DNA from: Deltaproteobacteria bacterium UBA5205
GTDB lineage: Bacteria; Desulfobacterota; Syntrophorhabdia; Syntrophorhabdales; Syntrophorhabdaceae
Reading direction: 5' to 3'
Assembly (NCBI GenBank): GCA_002412715.1
Contig: DHVP01000015.1
Coordinates: forward strand, 1 to 64,000
DNA length: 64,000 bases
Part shown: one piece after another, positions 48,344 through 58,000 of the stretch
Position numbering within the stretch: the first letter of the stretch is position 1
How the letters are laid out: each line of letters opens with the position of its first letter
Position numbers and translations under genes: made by a program
The notes under the pieces: model-generated
Databases searched by the model: none
The model's input: the letters and a program-made list of their open reading frames with translations, nothing else
What the model was told of the DNA's origin: nothing

Positions 48344-48954
48344 TGTTTCTGTCCTCTGTACACTTCCTCAAATAGCTCCTCCGAGGACGAGATGCGGGGA
48401 TTTCTTTTCATCGCATCCTCTATCATCTTTCTTGCTTCGATCAGCTTATGGCCCAACTGGGTAACAAGCACCTGTTCGACTTCCTTTACGAAGTCTTCCG
48501 CGACCGGAGCGGCAGCCGCAGTTTCCGGCATCAGGGCATATTTTGCGACACGGCCCTTGAGGGTTGCCACTATCTTGTCGGCCTTTCTTTCCCCTATCCC
48601 CTTCAACCTGCGCAGGGACTTTACATCCTTCTCCTCAATATGACGCGCTATCTCCCGTATGGGCTTTGTGAGCGCCTTTATTGCGGCCATGGGACCGATG
48701 TCCTCAACGGTAATGAAAAGTTCGAAAAACTCCCTGTCCAGCTCATGTCTGAAGCCGACAAGGACGGGCTTGGGCTGTCTTTCGGTCTGATGAAAGGAAA
48801 TGTAAAGGCTCAACTCCTCATCCTGTTTTTTCAGCCTTCGTATCTCGCTCATCACGAAGGCGGGGATCAGAACATCATAGCCGATACCGCCCACGAGCAG
48901 AGTGAGACGTTCATCGTAGATGCCTTTCAAGGTCCCTTCAAGATAAGCGATCAT
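48340..48954 (-). CDS. ruvA: Holliday junction DNA-binding protein RuvA
   Basis: A 204-residue Ruv[21 protein letters not shown] start, helix-hairpin-helix pair in the middle ([13 protein letters not shown] and [20 protein letters not shown]) and the C-terminal RuvB-binding domain. Overlaps both ruvC and ruvB by four bases. Confidence 0.94.
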   Translation of the reverse strand: MIAYLEGTLKGIYDERLTLLVGGIGYDVLIPAFVMSEIRRLKKQDEELSLYISFHQTERQPKPVLVGFRHELDREFFELFITVEDIGPMAAIKALTKPIREIARHIEEKDVKSLRRLKGIGERKADKIVATLKGRVAKYALMPETAAAAPVAEDFVKEVEQVLVTQLGHKLIEARKMIEDAMKRNPRISSSEELFEEVYRGQKQ

Positions 48955-49436
48955 ACCACCCTCCGGTAGTCTCTGCGATAATAGACCGCCAGTGCCACGG
49001 CCAGGGCATCAGATGCGTGGAACGAGGAAATGTCGCCTATTTTCAGCGTGCTTGCCACGGCGTCCTTGACCTGCTTCTTACCTGCATTGCCGAAACCGAC
49101 GAGGGAATTCTTGATCTCCTTCGGAGCAATCTCCTGAACGGGAAGACCCCTCCGGCGCGCCGTCACGTAGAGAACCCCAAGGACACTCCCAAGAAGTATC
49201 CCAGCCCTGGGGTAGCGAACAAGGGAAAAAACATCCTCCAGGGCAAAGAGGTCGGGTTGCACCTGATCGATAACAGTGTTCACATCTTCATGGATCTGCA
49301 TTAGCCTGTTTGCCATCGTATCATGAGAAGAAGTCTTTATGGAACCGCATTTGACGAGGACAGGCACCCGGCCGCCGCATTGCAGCGCTCCAAAACCGGT
49401 ACTGGCAAGCCCCGGATCAATGCCTAGAATGATCAT
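48951..49436 (-). CDS. ruvC: Holliday junction resolvase RuvC
   Basis: A 161-residue resolvase with the first catalytic Asp in IILGIDPGLASTGFG and the others in ALEDVF and HASDALAVALA. The order ruvC-ruvA-ruvB is the standard one. I use the ATG at 49436; the frame stays open seven codons upstream, without better support. Confidence 0.94.
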   Translation of the reverse strand: MIILGIDPGLASTGFGALQCGGRVPVLVKCGSIKTSSHDTMANRLMQIHEDVNTVIDQVQPDLFALEDVFSLVRYPRAGILLGSVLGVLYVTARRRGLPVQEIAPKEIKNSLVGFGNAGKKQVKDAVASTLKIGDISSFHASDALAVALAVYYRRDYRRVV

Positions 49437-49521
49437 TATCCACCATTGCTTCGTCACTCTTTATGGGTTAGGTAATTTCGATATTCATCATAACAGGATG
49501 GCTAATCTTTGTAAAGAAGAT

Positions 49522-49804
49522 GGGTAATGGGTAATAGGTTATGGGCTATGGGAAGAAACCTGCACCACCTAATTACCCATAACCTATTATCCACATCTGT
49601 CCAAAATCTACGGAAAGGACAACCTCTTTCCGGAAGTCACAGGCTATCACATAGTTCCCATATGCTTCCTCCGTCATTCCGGCCACTTCTTCCTACGTCA
49701 TTCGGCCTGCGTCGGAATGACGAACTGAACGAAATGAGGCAACCTGGTTTTGAAATGGGCGATTATTTTGGACAGCAACGACCTATACCTATTACCCATT
49801 ACCC
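49522..49804. repeat. 283-bp element bounded by perfect 17-bp inverted repeats
   Basis: GGGTAATGGGTAATAGG (49522-49538) is the exact reverse complement of 49788-49804. Inside, 49576-49589 is a further inverted copy of part of the left arm (49532-49545), and GTCATTCCGG/GGAATGAC segments near 49.68-49.73 kb resemble the repeat at the left end of the window. No coding frame is seen in 49437-49848. The structure looks like a MITE or a decayed repeat cluster; no target-site duplication is evident. Confidence 0.6.
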
Positions 49805-50287
49805 GCCTCTATATTGATTTCAAGGGCCGTTATCGGTATACTTGAGTGATGCTCGACGAAGAATACATGGAGATGTGCCTGACGGAGGCACGGGCCGCCC
49901 GGGCGAAAGACGAAGTTCCGGTAGGGGCGCTGGTGACTGACGAAAACGATGTAGTAATCGCGCAGGCCCACAACAGGACGCGGGCACTCACGGACCCCGG
50001 TGCTCACGCAGAGATGCTCGCCCTCAGAAGCGCTGCCTTGAAGCGCGGCAATTATCGTCTCACCGGCTGCACCCTCTTTGTCACCATGGAACCGTGCATC
50101 ATGTGTGCGGGAGCAATCATCGAAGCCCGTATAGACAGGCTTGTCTTCGGATGCTACGATGAGAAGCGGGGAGCTTTCGGGTCTGTCATTGACATAAACG
50201 CCCTCCCCCTCAATCACAAGGTAAAGGTGTCGGGCGGAATCCTGCAGGAAAAGAGCGCTTCTTTATTGAAGCAGTTTTTCACCATAC

Positions 50288-50381
<94 letters not shown>

Positions 50382-50419
50382 ACTTTCACTAATGATTTCA
50401 ACGATAATGTACCTTTAAA

Positions 50420-50441
50420 ATCGACAGATAATCGACAGATA
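50420..50441 (+). repeat. Tandem 11-bp direct repeat after tRNA-Ser
   Basis: ATCGACAGATA occurs twice in tandem (50420-50430 and 50431-50441), about 40 bases past the tRNA. Such short repeats can be integrase arm sites or iterons. The rest of 50382-50888 holds no gene or other structure I can support. Confidence 0.4.
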
Positions 50442-50888
50442 GGGGGTATTAATTTAATAACGATACGCACCCATCCCAATTATCTTCGCTAATACCAATA
50501 CTATCCAATCAAGTTAACATAACGATGTGTCCCCAGACTGTTCCCGGGGAGAGGTTTCGCAGGCGTGAGGAATGACGACAAAGGCCTGCCTGCAACCTCA
50601 GAGGAACCACCTTTTTGCGCTTCGGAAGTGATGATCAGAACCGAGTGAGTACCCCCACCGAGAGAAGCCTTCGGGGCCATTTCCTTTTAAAAACACAATT
50701 GATCTTTTGAGGAAGAGGCCAAAAACAAAGACACAACTGGATGCCTATGTGGGAACTTCGCCAGGAAAGACCGTCGTTTTCGTACATTTTTCAAAAAACT
50801 TCATAACAAAAGCTGGCTAAACAAAAACAAGACCACCGCGGACGCTATTTGACGTGTGAAAAAACAAAAATACACACGGAGGTGTCCA

Positions 50889-50960
50889 ATGAAAAACAAC
50901 TGTAGCACAATAGAACCGGCGTCCTCGACGAGCACCATGCCAAATGGGGAGGTGAGGTAG
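50889..50960 (+). CDS. 23-residue leader peptide coupled to a Rep-like gene
   Basis: A short frame opening with MKNNCSTIEPASS and ending one base before the start codon of the next gene. It has its own strong ribosome binding site (GGAGGTG, 8 bases upstream of the ATG), and its last codons contain the binding site of the next gene (GGAGGTGAGG). This arrangement, a translated leader overlapping the next gene's binding site, is used for translational coupling, for example upstream of several plasmid rep genes. Confidence 0.45.
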   Translation: MKNNCSTIEPASSTSTMPNGEVR

Positions 50961-50961
50961 C

Positions 50962-51564
50962 ATGACCGAAGAGAATACTATCCGCAGAAACGATGAGATA
51001 GCACCGGCACGCCCTGCCCTCACGTTGGAAAGAAAGACAGCAAAGACAAAGAGTATATCCGAGCTAAGGAAAATGAGAGGGGAGAAAAGAACCGGCAAGA
51101 CTGCTGCAAAGGCAAAGAGGAGGAAGAAGAGGAGCGAAAAGTTCGTACGGCTCACCCTGGAACTGATCAAAAGTGAAGCATACCTCGACCTCACACCGAG
51201 CGCAGCTAGGATGCTGATCCAGTTTCTGGCAAAGCCCGGGGAAGCCTTTGGAATTGCCCTGTCGGACCCGCAGGCATACGAAGTTACTTTCAATTTCACC
51301 TACAGCGAAGCGAACAAGATTGGCTGCGCTCGGGCGACATTCCTAACCGTGATCGAGGCCCTCGTCAAGCACGGGTTCATCGACCCTGTGAAGCGAGGCG
51401 GAGTGTTCGACGGAAAGAAGGTATCCAGTGTATATCGCCTGTCGCAGCGATGGAAGGCCTACGGTACGCCTGGTTTTCGCTCAAAAGACTACAGAAGGTG
51501 GGCCGTAACCGCGGGCAGGGAGACGATCGCGCCAGTTCAGGAGGGTGAGCGGGAATACCTGTAA
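50962..51564 (+). CDS. Winged-helix protein, plasmid Rep-like
   Basis: A 200-residue protein: a lysine/arginine-rich N-terminal 70 residues, then a helix-turn-helix domain (FVRLTLELIKSEAYLDLTPS, ARATFLTVIEALVKHGFIDP) and a tail with SQRWKAYGTPGF. The pattern (a short helical region, a winged helix with a large beta hairpin, then an RW-x-YG-x-P tail) resembles small replication or regulatory proteins of integrated plasmids and phages. I do not recognise a precise family. GGAGGTGAGG upstream gives the start. Confidence 0.55.
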   Translation: MTEENTIRRNDEIAPARPALTLERKTAKTKSISELRKMRGEKRTGKTAAKAKRRKKRSEKFVRLTLELIKSEAYLDLTPSAARMLIQFLAKPGEAFGIALSDPQAYEVTFNFTYSEANKIGCARATFLTVIEALVKHGFIDPVKRGGVFDGKKVSSVYRLSQRWKAYGTPGFRSKDYRRWAVTAGRETIAPVQEGEREYL

Positions 51565-51913
51565 AAGAGGGCTCAATAAGTAACCCAAACAGGTGCAGGA
51601 AATGAACTGTGGAACTGTATATCCGGCCAGAATGGCGGGTACAAAAATGAACCGTATAAAGATCTTCCATATCTTTAAAGACGGGGCATAAAGGAAGGCG
51701 ACGACCGGAACCGGGGCGGTCGTCCGGGACGCCTCCTAGCCACACCCTGGCGGCGTCCTAAAAATACGGATGACGCGTAAATATGGGGATGGACGATGCT
51801 ATTTAAGGAGTATTGAAAGCGACACGCACGCACCGGACCGCCTATCAGAACGGGGCGTCGGCGAAGCCACCGACCGCGCAGGGTGCGGAGAAACCAAAAC
51901 GAGGGAGGTTACA

Positions 51914-52165
51914 ATGGACAAAAGCAACAAATTGAGCGATTCACAACGGGCGCTGATCTACTCATACCTGGAGGCGCACAACCCTCAGAGGGTATACCAT
52001 GGGATCAAGATCATAGGGAATGACGTGATGGGATACTGGCCCGGCTGGGGGATCGGGGTTGCGGTATGCGAGCGTATCGGAGGTGTGAAGGAGATTCTAG
52101 CCGAAGCTGAAGGATGGTGGAAGCAGATAGACGCAGAGATGACGGCATTATCGGATGAACAATAA
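51914..52165 (+). CDS. Small accessory-island protein, unknown
   Basis: An 83-residue acidic protein (start MDKSNKLSDSQRALIYSYLE; centre YWPGWGIGVAVCERIGGVKE). GGGAGGTT precedes the ATG, which makes the start convincing. No known family or membrane segment. The 349 bases before it hold no gene I can support. Confidence 0.55.
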   Translation: MDKSNKLSDSQRALIYSYLEAHNPQRVYHGIKIIGNDVMGYWPGWGIGVAVCERIGGVKEILAEAEGWWKQIDAEMTALSDEQ

Positions 52166-52189
52166 AAATTCGGAGGTGCTAGGTGCTAC

Positions 52190-52606
52190 GTGAAAAAGAA
52201 ACAGGCTGACACAAAACGGCTGGCAAAGGTCAGGAGGAAACTCAGAAATATCAAGCTGAACGAGATCAAGGAGTTCCTTAAAGCTGTCGAACCACCGGAT
52301 CTCGGAAGAATCGTCGTGAAAGGGCACGCTGTCTACGAATTACGGAGAATAGGAACCGTCGGAAAGCTGTATCATGAAGCCACCGAGTATTTCAACCCGA
52401 CGACAGAGACATGTCCAGCAGCAGACCTCAAACTGGCGCAAAGATGGGCAGAAATGAAACGGGAGCGGTTGGGCAGGCTCGAGATCATTGATATCGACGA
52501 ATACGATGTATCGTACCAACGGTATGATACTCACGGCAAGAGAATGGGGCAGATACCCATTAACCGGGAGCGTATGATCGACGACCTTGCGAATGACAGG
52601 TTCTGA
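52190..52606 (+). CDS. Basic accessory-island protein, unknown
   Basis: A 138-residue protein with a very basic N-terminal 30 residues (KKKQADTKRLAKVRRKLRNI) and a mixed alpha/beta-like remainder (GKLYHEATEYFNPTTETCPA, RLEIIDIDEYDVSYQRYDT). The start is GTG, with CGGAGG upstream. Probably co-transcribed with the 83-residue protein 24 bases upstream. Function unknown. Confidence 0.5.
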   Translation: MKKKQADTKRLAKVRRKLRNIKLNEIKEFLKAVEPPDLGRIVVKGHAVYELRRIGTVGKLYHEATEYFNPTTETCPAADLKLAQRWAEMKRERLGRLEIIDIDEYDVSYQRYDTHGKRMGQIPINRERMIDDLANDRF

Positions 52607-52702
52607 TGGCTATACAGACCGCGTTGCCCTTATTACGCGCGTCTATAACGGCACATTTGCAGCACGAGATGTAAACCGAGAAGCCAAAAGAAAATAGTCA
52701 CA

Positions 52703-52750
52703 GCGCCCCCGTTGTAAACGCACGCGTGCACTTACAACGGGGGCGCTGAA
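52703..52750. repeat. 48-bp near-perfect palindrome
   Basis: CAGCGCCCCCGTTGTAA (52703-52719) is the exact reverse complement of 52734-52750. The 14-base centre itself contains the palindrome GCACGCGTGC (52722-52731), so the whole unit is symmetric apart from two mismatched pairs. There is no U-run on either side, which argues against a simple terminator. It lies 32 bases before the MobC-like gene, so an oriT-like or operator site is plausible. Confidence 0.8.
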
Positions 52751-52782
52751 AGATTCCGCAAACAAAGTGGAGGAACGAAGCA

Positions 52783-53079
52783 ATGCTGAGTGAAGAACAA
52801 GTAAGAAAACTGAAACCCTTCAGAGGAAAACGCAGGAGGGTGCAGGAAGTGGTCCTGCTGCTAGGATTCTCGGATCGAAAAGACCCCCACTATCGGGAGG
52901 TTTGCGAGGAAGTCAGACGAATAATTTCCCGGAACATCGAGATCTCGATCCGCTGCAACGCCGATGAACTCGAAAAGATAAGGGCCCGCGCCGCTGCAGC
53001 CGGCCATGCCCGGGTAGCAGAGTTCATCCGGGAGGCGGCGCTGTACGCGGATATCGAAACAATGGACCGTGATCGTTGA
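52783..53079 (+). CDS. MobC-like ribbon-helix-helix protein
   Basis: A 98-residue protein. Its second half, ISIRCNADELEKIRARAAAA then GHARVAEFIREAALYADI, has the pattern of mobilisation accessory (MobC/relaxosome) and related ribbon-helix-helix DNA-binding proteins: a strand, then two helices with a Gly turn. GGAGG precedes the ATG. No relaxase is visible nearby. The following 228 bases hold no gene on this strand. Confidence 0.55.
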   Translation: MLSEEQVRKLKPFRGKRRRVQEVVLLLGFSDRKDPHYREVCEEVRRIISRNIEISIRCNADELEKIRARAAAAGHARVAEFIREAALYADIETMDRDR

Positions 53080-53307
53080 TGCGGTTCTTCGCTGCGGCGC
53101 AAAGTCGCGATGGTCTACGTCCACACATAACCCTGCAGTCTTCACCCGGGCGGGTTCCTGCAGGATGGCAGGCTGGATTCACAGCAACGGTTTGCCGGGA
53201 ACACGCAGGCAGGGGATCGCGAGGCCTTCCCTTAACAGTCGGAGTTCGCCATCGTATCTTTTTTTGTTCCGAGTGGTAAATTCGAGCCATGCAATCTGTC
53301 CCCCGTG

Positions 53308-53727
53308 TTATCTCAGGGTAAAGGCAATTTTCGACACTTCCTTATTTATGGATTTAGCACATTTGAGATACTCCTCTGCATCGTCTCCCCATGGATCATC
53401 AATCTCCCATATGATAACCTTGCCATCCTGTAAATTAGGCAACTGTTTTGCAATCTTCGGATCCATGGCAACCACATAATCAAAGGTGTTGCCATCAACC
53501 TCTGTTATACTTCTCGGCACATGATTCGAGGCATCGAGATTGAAGTAGGCGCTTAGTGTCTCTAAGGCCATCTGCGAATCTCCAGCCTGTTGCGGATACA
53601 GGCCTACTGAAGCCACCTCGACTGTAGTTCCAAACTTGTCTCTGGCGATAGCTTCAACCATTACGCTCCGACAAGCATTCCCGTGACAGACGAATAGGAT
53701 GCGGCGCACTTTTCTTCCTCCATTCAT
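53308..53727 (-). CDS. Low-molecular-weight protein phosphatase-like protein
   Basis: A 139-residue LMW-PTP/ArsC-fold enzyme. The phosphate loop CHGNACRS has Cys14 and Arg20 (C-x5-R), and the general-acid aspartate lies in the late DDPWGDD loop. Both essential parts are intact, so it is probably active on phosphotyrosine or phosphoarginine; arsenate reductase is less likely because the extra redox cysteines are not evident. It begins 8 bases after the stop of the HExxH-HicA gene, so the two form one transcript. Confidence 0.8.
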   Translation of the reverse strand: MNGGRKVRRILFVCHGNACRSVMVEAIARDKFGTTVEVASVGLYPQQAGDSQMALETLSAYFNLDASNHVPRSITEVDGNTFDYVVAMDPKIAKQLPNLQDGKVIIWEIDDPWGDDAEEYLKCAKSINKEVSKIAFTLR

Positions 53728-53735
53728 TTTGATTA

Positions 53736-54941
53736 TTATTTCACCTGCAAAGACAGAAATTCATCGAGACCCATTGTCAATTCGACCTCCTTGAGGATCT
53801 TCCGTAAAAGGCCACGCCCTAGATCTCTCGGGTGACGCGGTATCTCCACTATTCTTTCTGTTGGAGTCTTCCACACCTCGTGATTTGCTCCCTGGCGTAC
53901 TAGTTGCAGTGCCACAAGTTTCTGCAGCTTGCTGGTCAATTTCTTGGGAGAAAGGCACGGACGAAAGGGTAGCCGTTTCGCTATCGACGAATTCCTCGGT
54001 AGTATATAATTCACACGCCCATTGATGTTGAAAACTCCATCAAACAGGTGGGGAGTGGTTCTCCACAGCTCTGGATTCTTTCGTGGCATGTGAGGCAGCG
54101 ACATCCGGTGGCTGTCCTCGGCCAGGCGGCATCGAACTGACATGAAGATTGGCCGAAAGATATTGCCGCGATCATATCCGGGAGGATTGAGTTTTACATA
54201 TTCCGCGAGCGCGGCGTCGACTGCTTTGGATTTGACCTTCTTGTAAGAATCCTTAAGAGCGCTTGAATTGCCCAACCCTTCTTCAAGGCAGTCTACGGTG
54301 CCCAAAGTATTCTGGTAGTAGCGCTCGAAACCCGTTTTGTAAAAAGGCCTCCTGTGTGTTAATTCAAGGCGGGTCGCAAAACATTCGACCTTATGATGGA
54401 AGGCTTCATGATAGTATAAAAAAAGTCTTGCCGACTGAAAAGCCTGCAGCCGTGGCACCGAATGGCCGGATAAACGCAAGATTTCGCCGGCAAGCCAGAG
54501 AACACCTTCGTAAGTAAGGTAAACACCCCACCATTTCGGGTAATAATAGTGGAAAGGCAGATAAAAAGCCAGACACTCGGGGGGTGGCGTGAATGGTTGA
54601 TGGGTGTAGGGAACTGGCGCTCCGGAATGAGAACCTCCAAAAATGGCCGTAATTACCGGAGAAAGGTCTGGAACTATCCCATTGGGTGGAATTAGGTCGG
54701 GTCCGATTTCCTCCAGAATATCACCCTCGGGCGGTTCCTTCTCATCATGAAGGGGCTCCCGAATTCGATCACTATTAGAAGGCCAGATGGATAGGCTGTC
54801 GTCCTCGTTGAGTGTGGTCACCTTCTCCGGATCAGTCACCGGCAAAACCACGATGTCATCGTACCAGTTTTCTCCGACGTCTCTGTCTTGAAACACTTCG
54901 GGTAATTCATTATGCAGGGTTTCGATATGGTCTAGGCTCAT
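53736..54941 (-). CDS. HExxH metallopeptidase-like protein fused to a HicA-like domain
   Basis: A 401-residue protein in three parts. Residues 1-120 are acidic and proline-rich, probably flexible. Residues 125-300 are a helical domain with LFLYYHEAFHHKVECFATRL (His178-Glu179-x-x-His182, a zinc-protease motif) and a second acidic motif CLEEGLGNS at 219-226 that could supply the third ligand. Residues about 332-395 resemble the HicA mRNA interferase: KLQKLVALQLVRQGANHEVW with His354 at the catalytic position, then IVEIPRHPRDLGRGLLRKIL. No HicB antitoxin is next to it; instead a phosphatase gene follows. I know of no named family with this architecture. Confidence 0.7.
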   Translation of the reverse strand: MSLDHIETLHNELPEVFQDRDVGENWYDDIVVLPVTDPEKVTTLNEDDSLSIWPSNSDRIREPLHDEKEPPEGDILEEIGPDLIPPNGIVPDLSPVITAIFGGSHSGAPVPYTHQPFTPPPECLAFYLPFHYYYPKWWGVYLTYEGVLWLAGEILRLSGHSVPRLQAFQSARLFLYYHEAFHHKVECFATRLELTHRRPFYKTGFERYYQNTLGTVDCLEEGLGNSSALKDSYKKVKSKAVDAALAEYVKLNPPGYDRGNIFRPIFMSVRCRLAEDSHRMSLPHMPRKNPELWRTTPHLFDGVFNINGRVNYILPRNSSIAKRLPFRPCLSPKKLTSKLQKLVALQLVRQGANHEVWKTPTERIVEIPRHPRDLGRGLLRKILKEVELTMGLDEFLSLQVK

Positions 54942-55064
54942 AATAGCTATTCATCTCCAGTAATCGAGTAATTGGGCATAAATATTTTTGCCGAATATTT
55001 TTCACTCGCCCATGGCAAGACTGAACTTAAAGGCGTCCTCGGGGTAACCTGAACGTCCAAAATG

Positions 55065-58000
55065 TCACTGTTCCACCCAGTGGTCCGCCAGCACCTCAGC
55101 CTGCTTCAACACCGTGTCCACCGCCTTCTGCTGTTTGTCAGGCGGGTAGCCATATTTGTTCAGGGTGCGCCTCACGATGACCATGAGCCGGGCTCTGGCG
55201 CTTTCCTTCATGGCCCAATCAATAGTCGCATTCTTGTGGACCTTGTCGGCTATTTCCCGGGCTATGGTCTTGAGGGTGTCGTCACCGAGGATTTTCACGG
55301 CGCTGTCGTTGACCTCAAGAGCGGTGTAGAAGGCGAATTCATCGTTTGTCAGGTTCAGCTTCTCCGCAAGGCCGTCGACGGTCCGGATCTGCCGGGCAAT
55401 CTCCAGGAGCTCGTCGATGATCTCTGCGGTGGTCAGGAGGTTGTTCTGATACTTCTTGATGGAGGCCTCGAGCATCTCCAGGAGGCCCTTCCCCTGGGTA
55501 ATGTTGTATTTCAGGCGTACCCTGATCTCGTCGTTGAGGATCTTCCTCAGGAGCTCGATGGCGAGATTTCTCTGCTTCATCTCCTTCACTTCCTGGAGGA
55601 ACTCCTCGGAGAGAAGGGAGATGTCCGGCTTCTTTATCCCTGCCGCGTCGAAGATATCGACGACCTCCGTCGACTCAACGGCCTCGTTGATGATCTGCCG
55701 GATGGCCGACTCATAACCCTTCGCGCCGTTGCCGTTTCCTTCCCCATCCTCGAACTTGAGGAACCGTGCCCGTACGGTCTGGAAGAAGGCTATCTCCTCC
55801 GATAATGCAAGGGCATCCTCATGGGGGACGGCGAGGGCAAAGAGCTGGGAGAGTACCGTCGATTCCCTCACGAACCTCTCCTTGCCGTGGTCCAGGGTGA
55901 GGATGAACTCCGCGGCCTCAAGAACGAGAGAGAGCTTCTTCGATGTGTCCGCGCTGAAGAAGAGATCGTAGTCGAAGCCATGGAACATCTGACGGACCAC
56001 CTCCATCTTCTCCAGGAGCAGTTCGAGCGCCCGTGCCTGTGTCTCTGCGGGATCTCCCTTCCCGCCGGACTTGGAGTAGAAGGCAAGGGCCTCCTTCAGG
56101 GCGTTGCCGATACCGATGTAGTCGACGATAAGGCCGCCCGGCTTGTCCCTAAAGATACGGTTCACCCGTGCGATGGCCTGCATGAGGGTGTGGCCCTTCA
56201 TCAGCTTGTCGATGTAGAGTGTATGGAGGCAAGGGACGTCAAATCCGGTGAGCCACATGTCCCTGACGATGACGATCCTCAAGGGGTCCCCGGGGTTCTT
56301 CATACGGTCGGAGAGCGTGCGGCGGCTTTCCTTGTTCGTCCGGTGATACAACGGGATCACGAGGCTCTCGGGGTCCTCGGGGTCGAACTCCAGCTTATCC
56401 GAAGAGGACGAGGTCATGACGACCTTGATGGCCCCTTCCTTCAGGTCCTCGCTGTGCCAGGCGGGTCGTAACTTGATGATCTCGTCGTAGAGGGCGACGG
56501 CGAGGCGGCGGCTCATCGTGACGATCATGGCCTTGCCGTCGAACACCTCAGAGCGCGTCTCGTAGTGGGTCACGATATCCCGGGCGAGGTTCTTCAATCT
56601 CTCCGGGTGACCAATGACGGCCTCGAGCTTCGTCCATTTCGCCTTTGCCATCCGGGTCTCCGAGGCGCCGTCGTCGACCATCTCCCTGTCGAATTCCTCG
56701 ATGAGCTTCCGGCCGTCCTCCGTCAGGGTGACCTTCGCTAGGCGGCTCTCGTAGTAGATCCGTACCGTCGCACCATCCTCCACCGCCTGGGCGACGTCAT
56801 ATATGTCGATGTAGTTGCCGAACACGGCCGGCGTGTTGATGTCGGTATCCTCCACCGGTGTGCCGGTGAACCCGATGAAGGTGGCGTTGGGGAGGGCGTC
56901 CCTCAGATACTTGGCAAAACCGAAGGCGAGGCGCTTGCCGTTCACGGTACCGGATTCATCCTTCGTATCGATGAGCTTTGCCGCGAAGCCATACTGGGTC
57001 CTGTGGGCCTCATCGGCGATGACGATGATGTTCCGGCGCTCCGAGAGCATGTCATAGACGGGGCTGTCACCCTCGGGGAAGAACTTCTGGATGGTGGTGA
57101 AGACGATTCCGCCAGAGGCGACCTTGAGGAGGGACTTGAGGTGGTCCCGTGACCCCGCCTGCACGGGAGGCTGTCCCAGGAGGCCCGCCGACCCGGCAAA
57201 GGTATCGAAGAGCTGGTCGTCGAGGTCGTTGCGGTCCGTGATGACGACGATCGTCGGATTATCAAGGTTGTGGATCAGCTTGGCCGTATAGAAGACCATA
57301 GTGAGGCTCTTCCCTGATCCCTGGGTGTGCCAGACGACGCCGGCCTTGCGAGTCCCTTTCTCGTCCGTGGCGAGGCGGGTGCTCTCCACCGCCTTGTTGA
57401 CCGCGTAGTACTGGTGGTAGGCGGCGATCTTCTTGGTGGTTTCTATCTGGGTGAGGCCCGTTTTGGCGTCGGTCTTCTTCTCCTTCTCGAAAACGATGAA
57501 GTTCCGGATGAGGTCAAGGAGGGTCGCGGGGTTGAGCATGCCCTTGATGAGGACTTCGACCTGACTCGTCAGGTCCGGGGATTCTCCGGTGCCGTCGACG
57601 GACTTCCATGCCTGGAACCTGCTGAAGGCCGATGATATGGTTCCCGCCCGGGCCTCGAAGCCGTCGGAGACGACACAGAGGGCGTTGTAGTGGAAGAGAG
57701 AGGGGATGACGGTCTTGTAGGTCTGGATCTGGTCATAGGCCTTCCTGACCGTGGCTGCATGGTCCGCCGGGTTCTTGAGCTCTATCACGACGAGGGGGAG
57801 ACCGTTTACGAAGAGAATGACATCGGGTCTCTTGTTCTGGTTGTTCTCTTTGACAGTGAACTGGTTTATGGCGAAGTAGACGTTGCTACCCGGGTTCTGG
57901 AAATCAACGAGCCAGACCCGCTCTCCCCGTTCCTGACCATCCTTCTGGATGGTTACCGGGACACCCTCGGTGAGGAGCCTGTGGAAGGACTCATTGGCGT

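Noticed and set aside
53069..53479. Plus-strand 136-codon frame between the MobC-like and phosphatase genes
   Set aside because: Overlaps the phosphatase, has no ribosome site and no recognisable domain.
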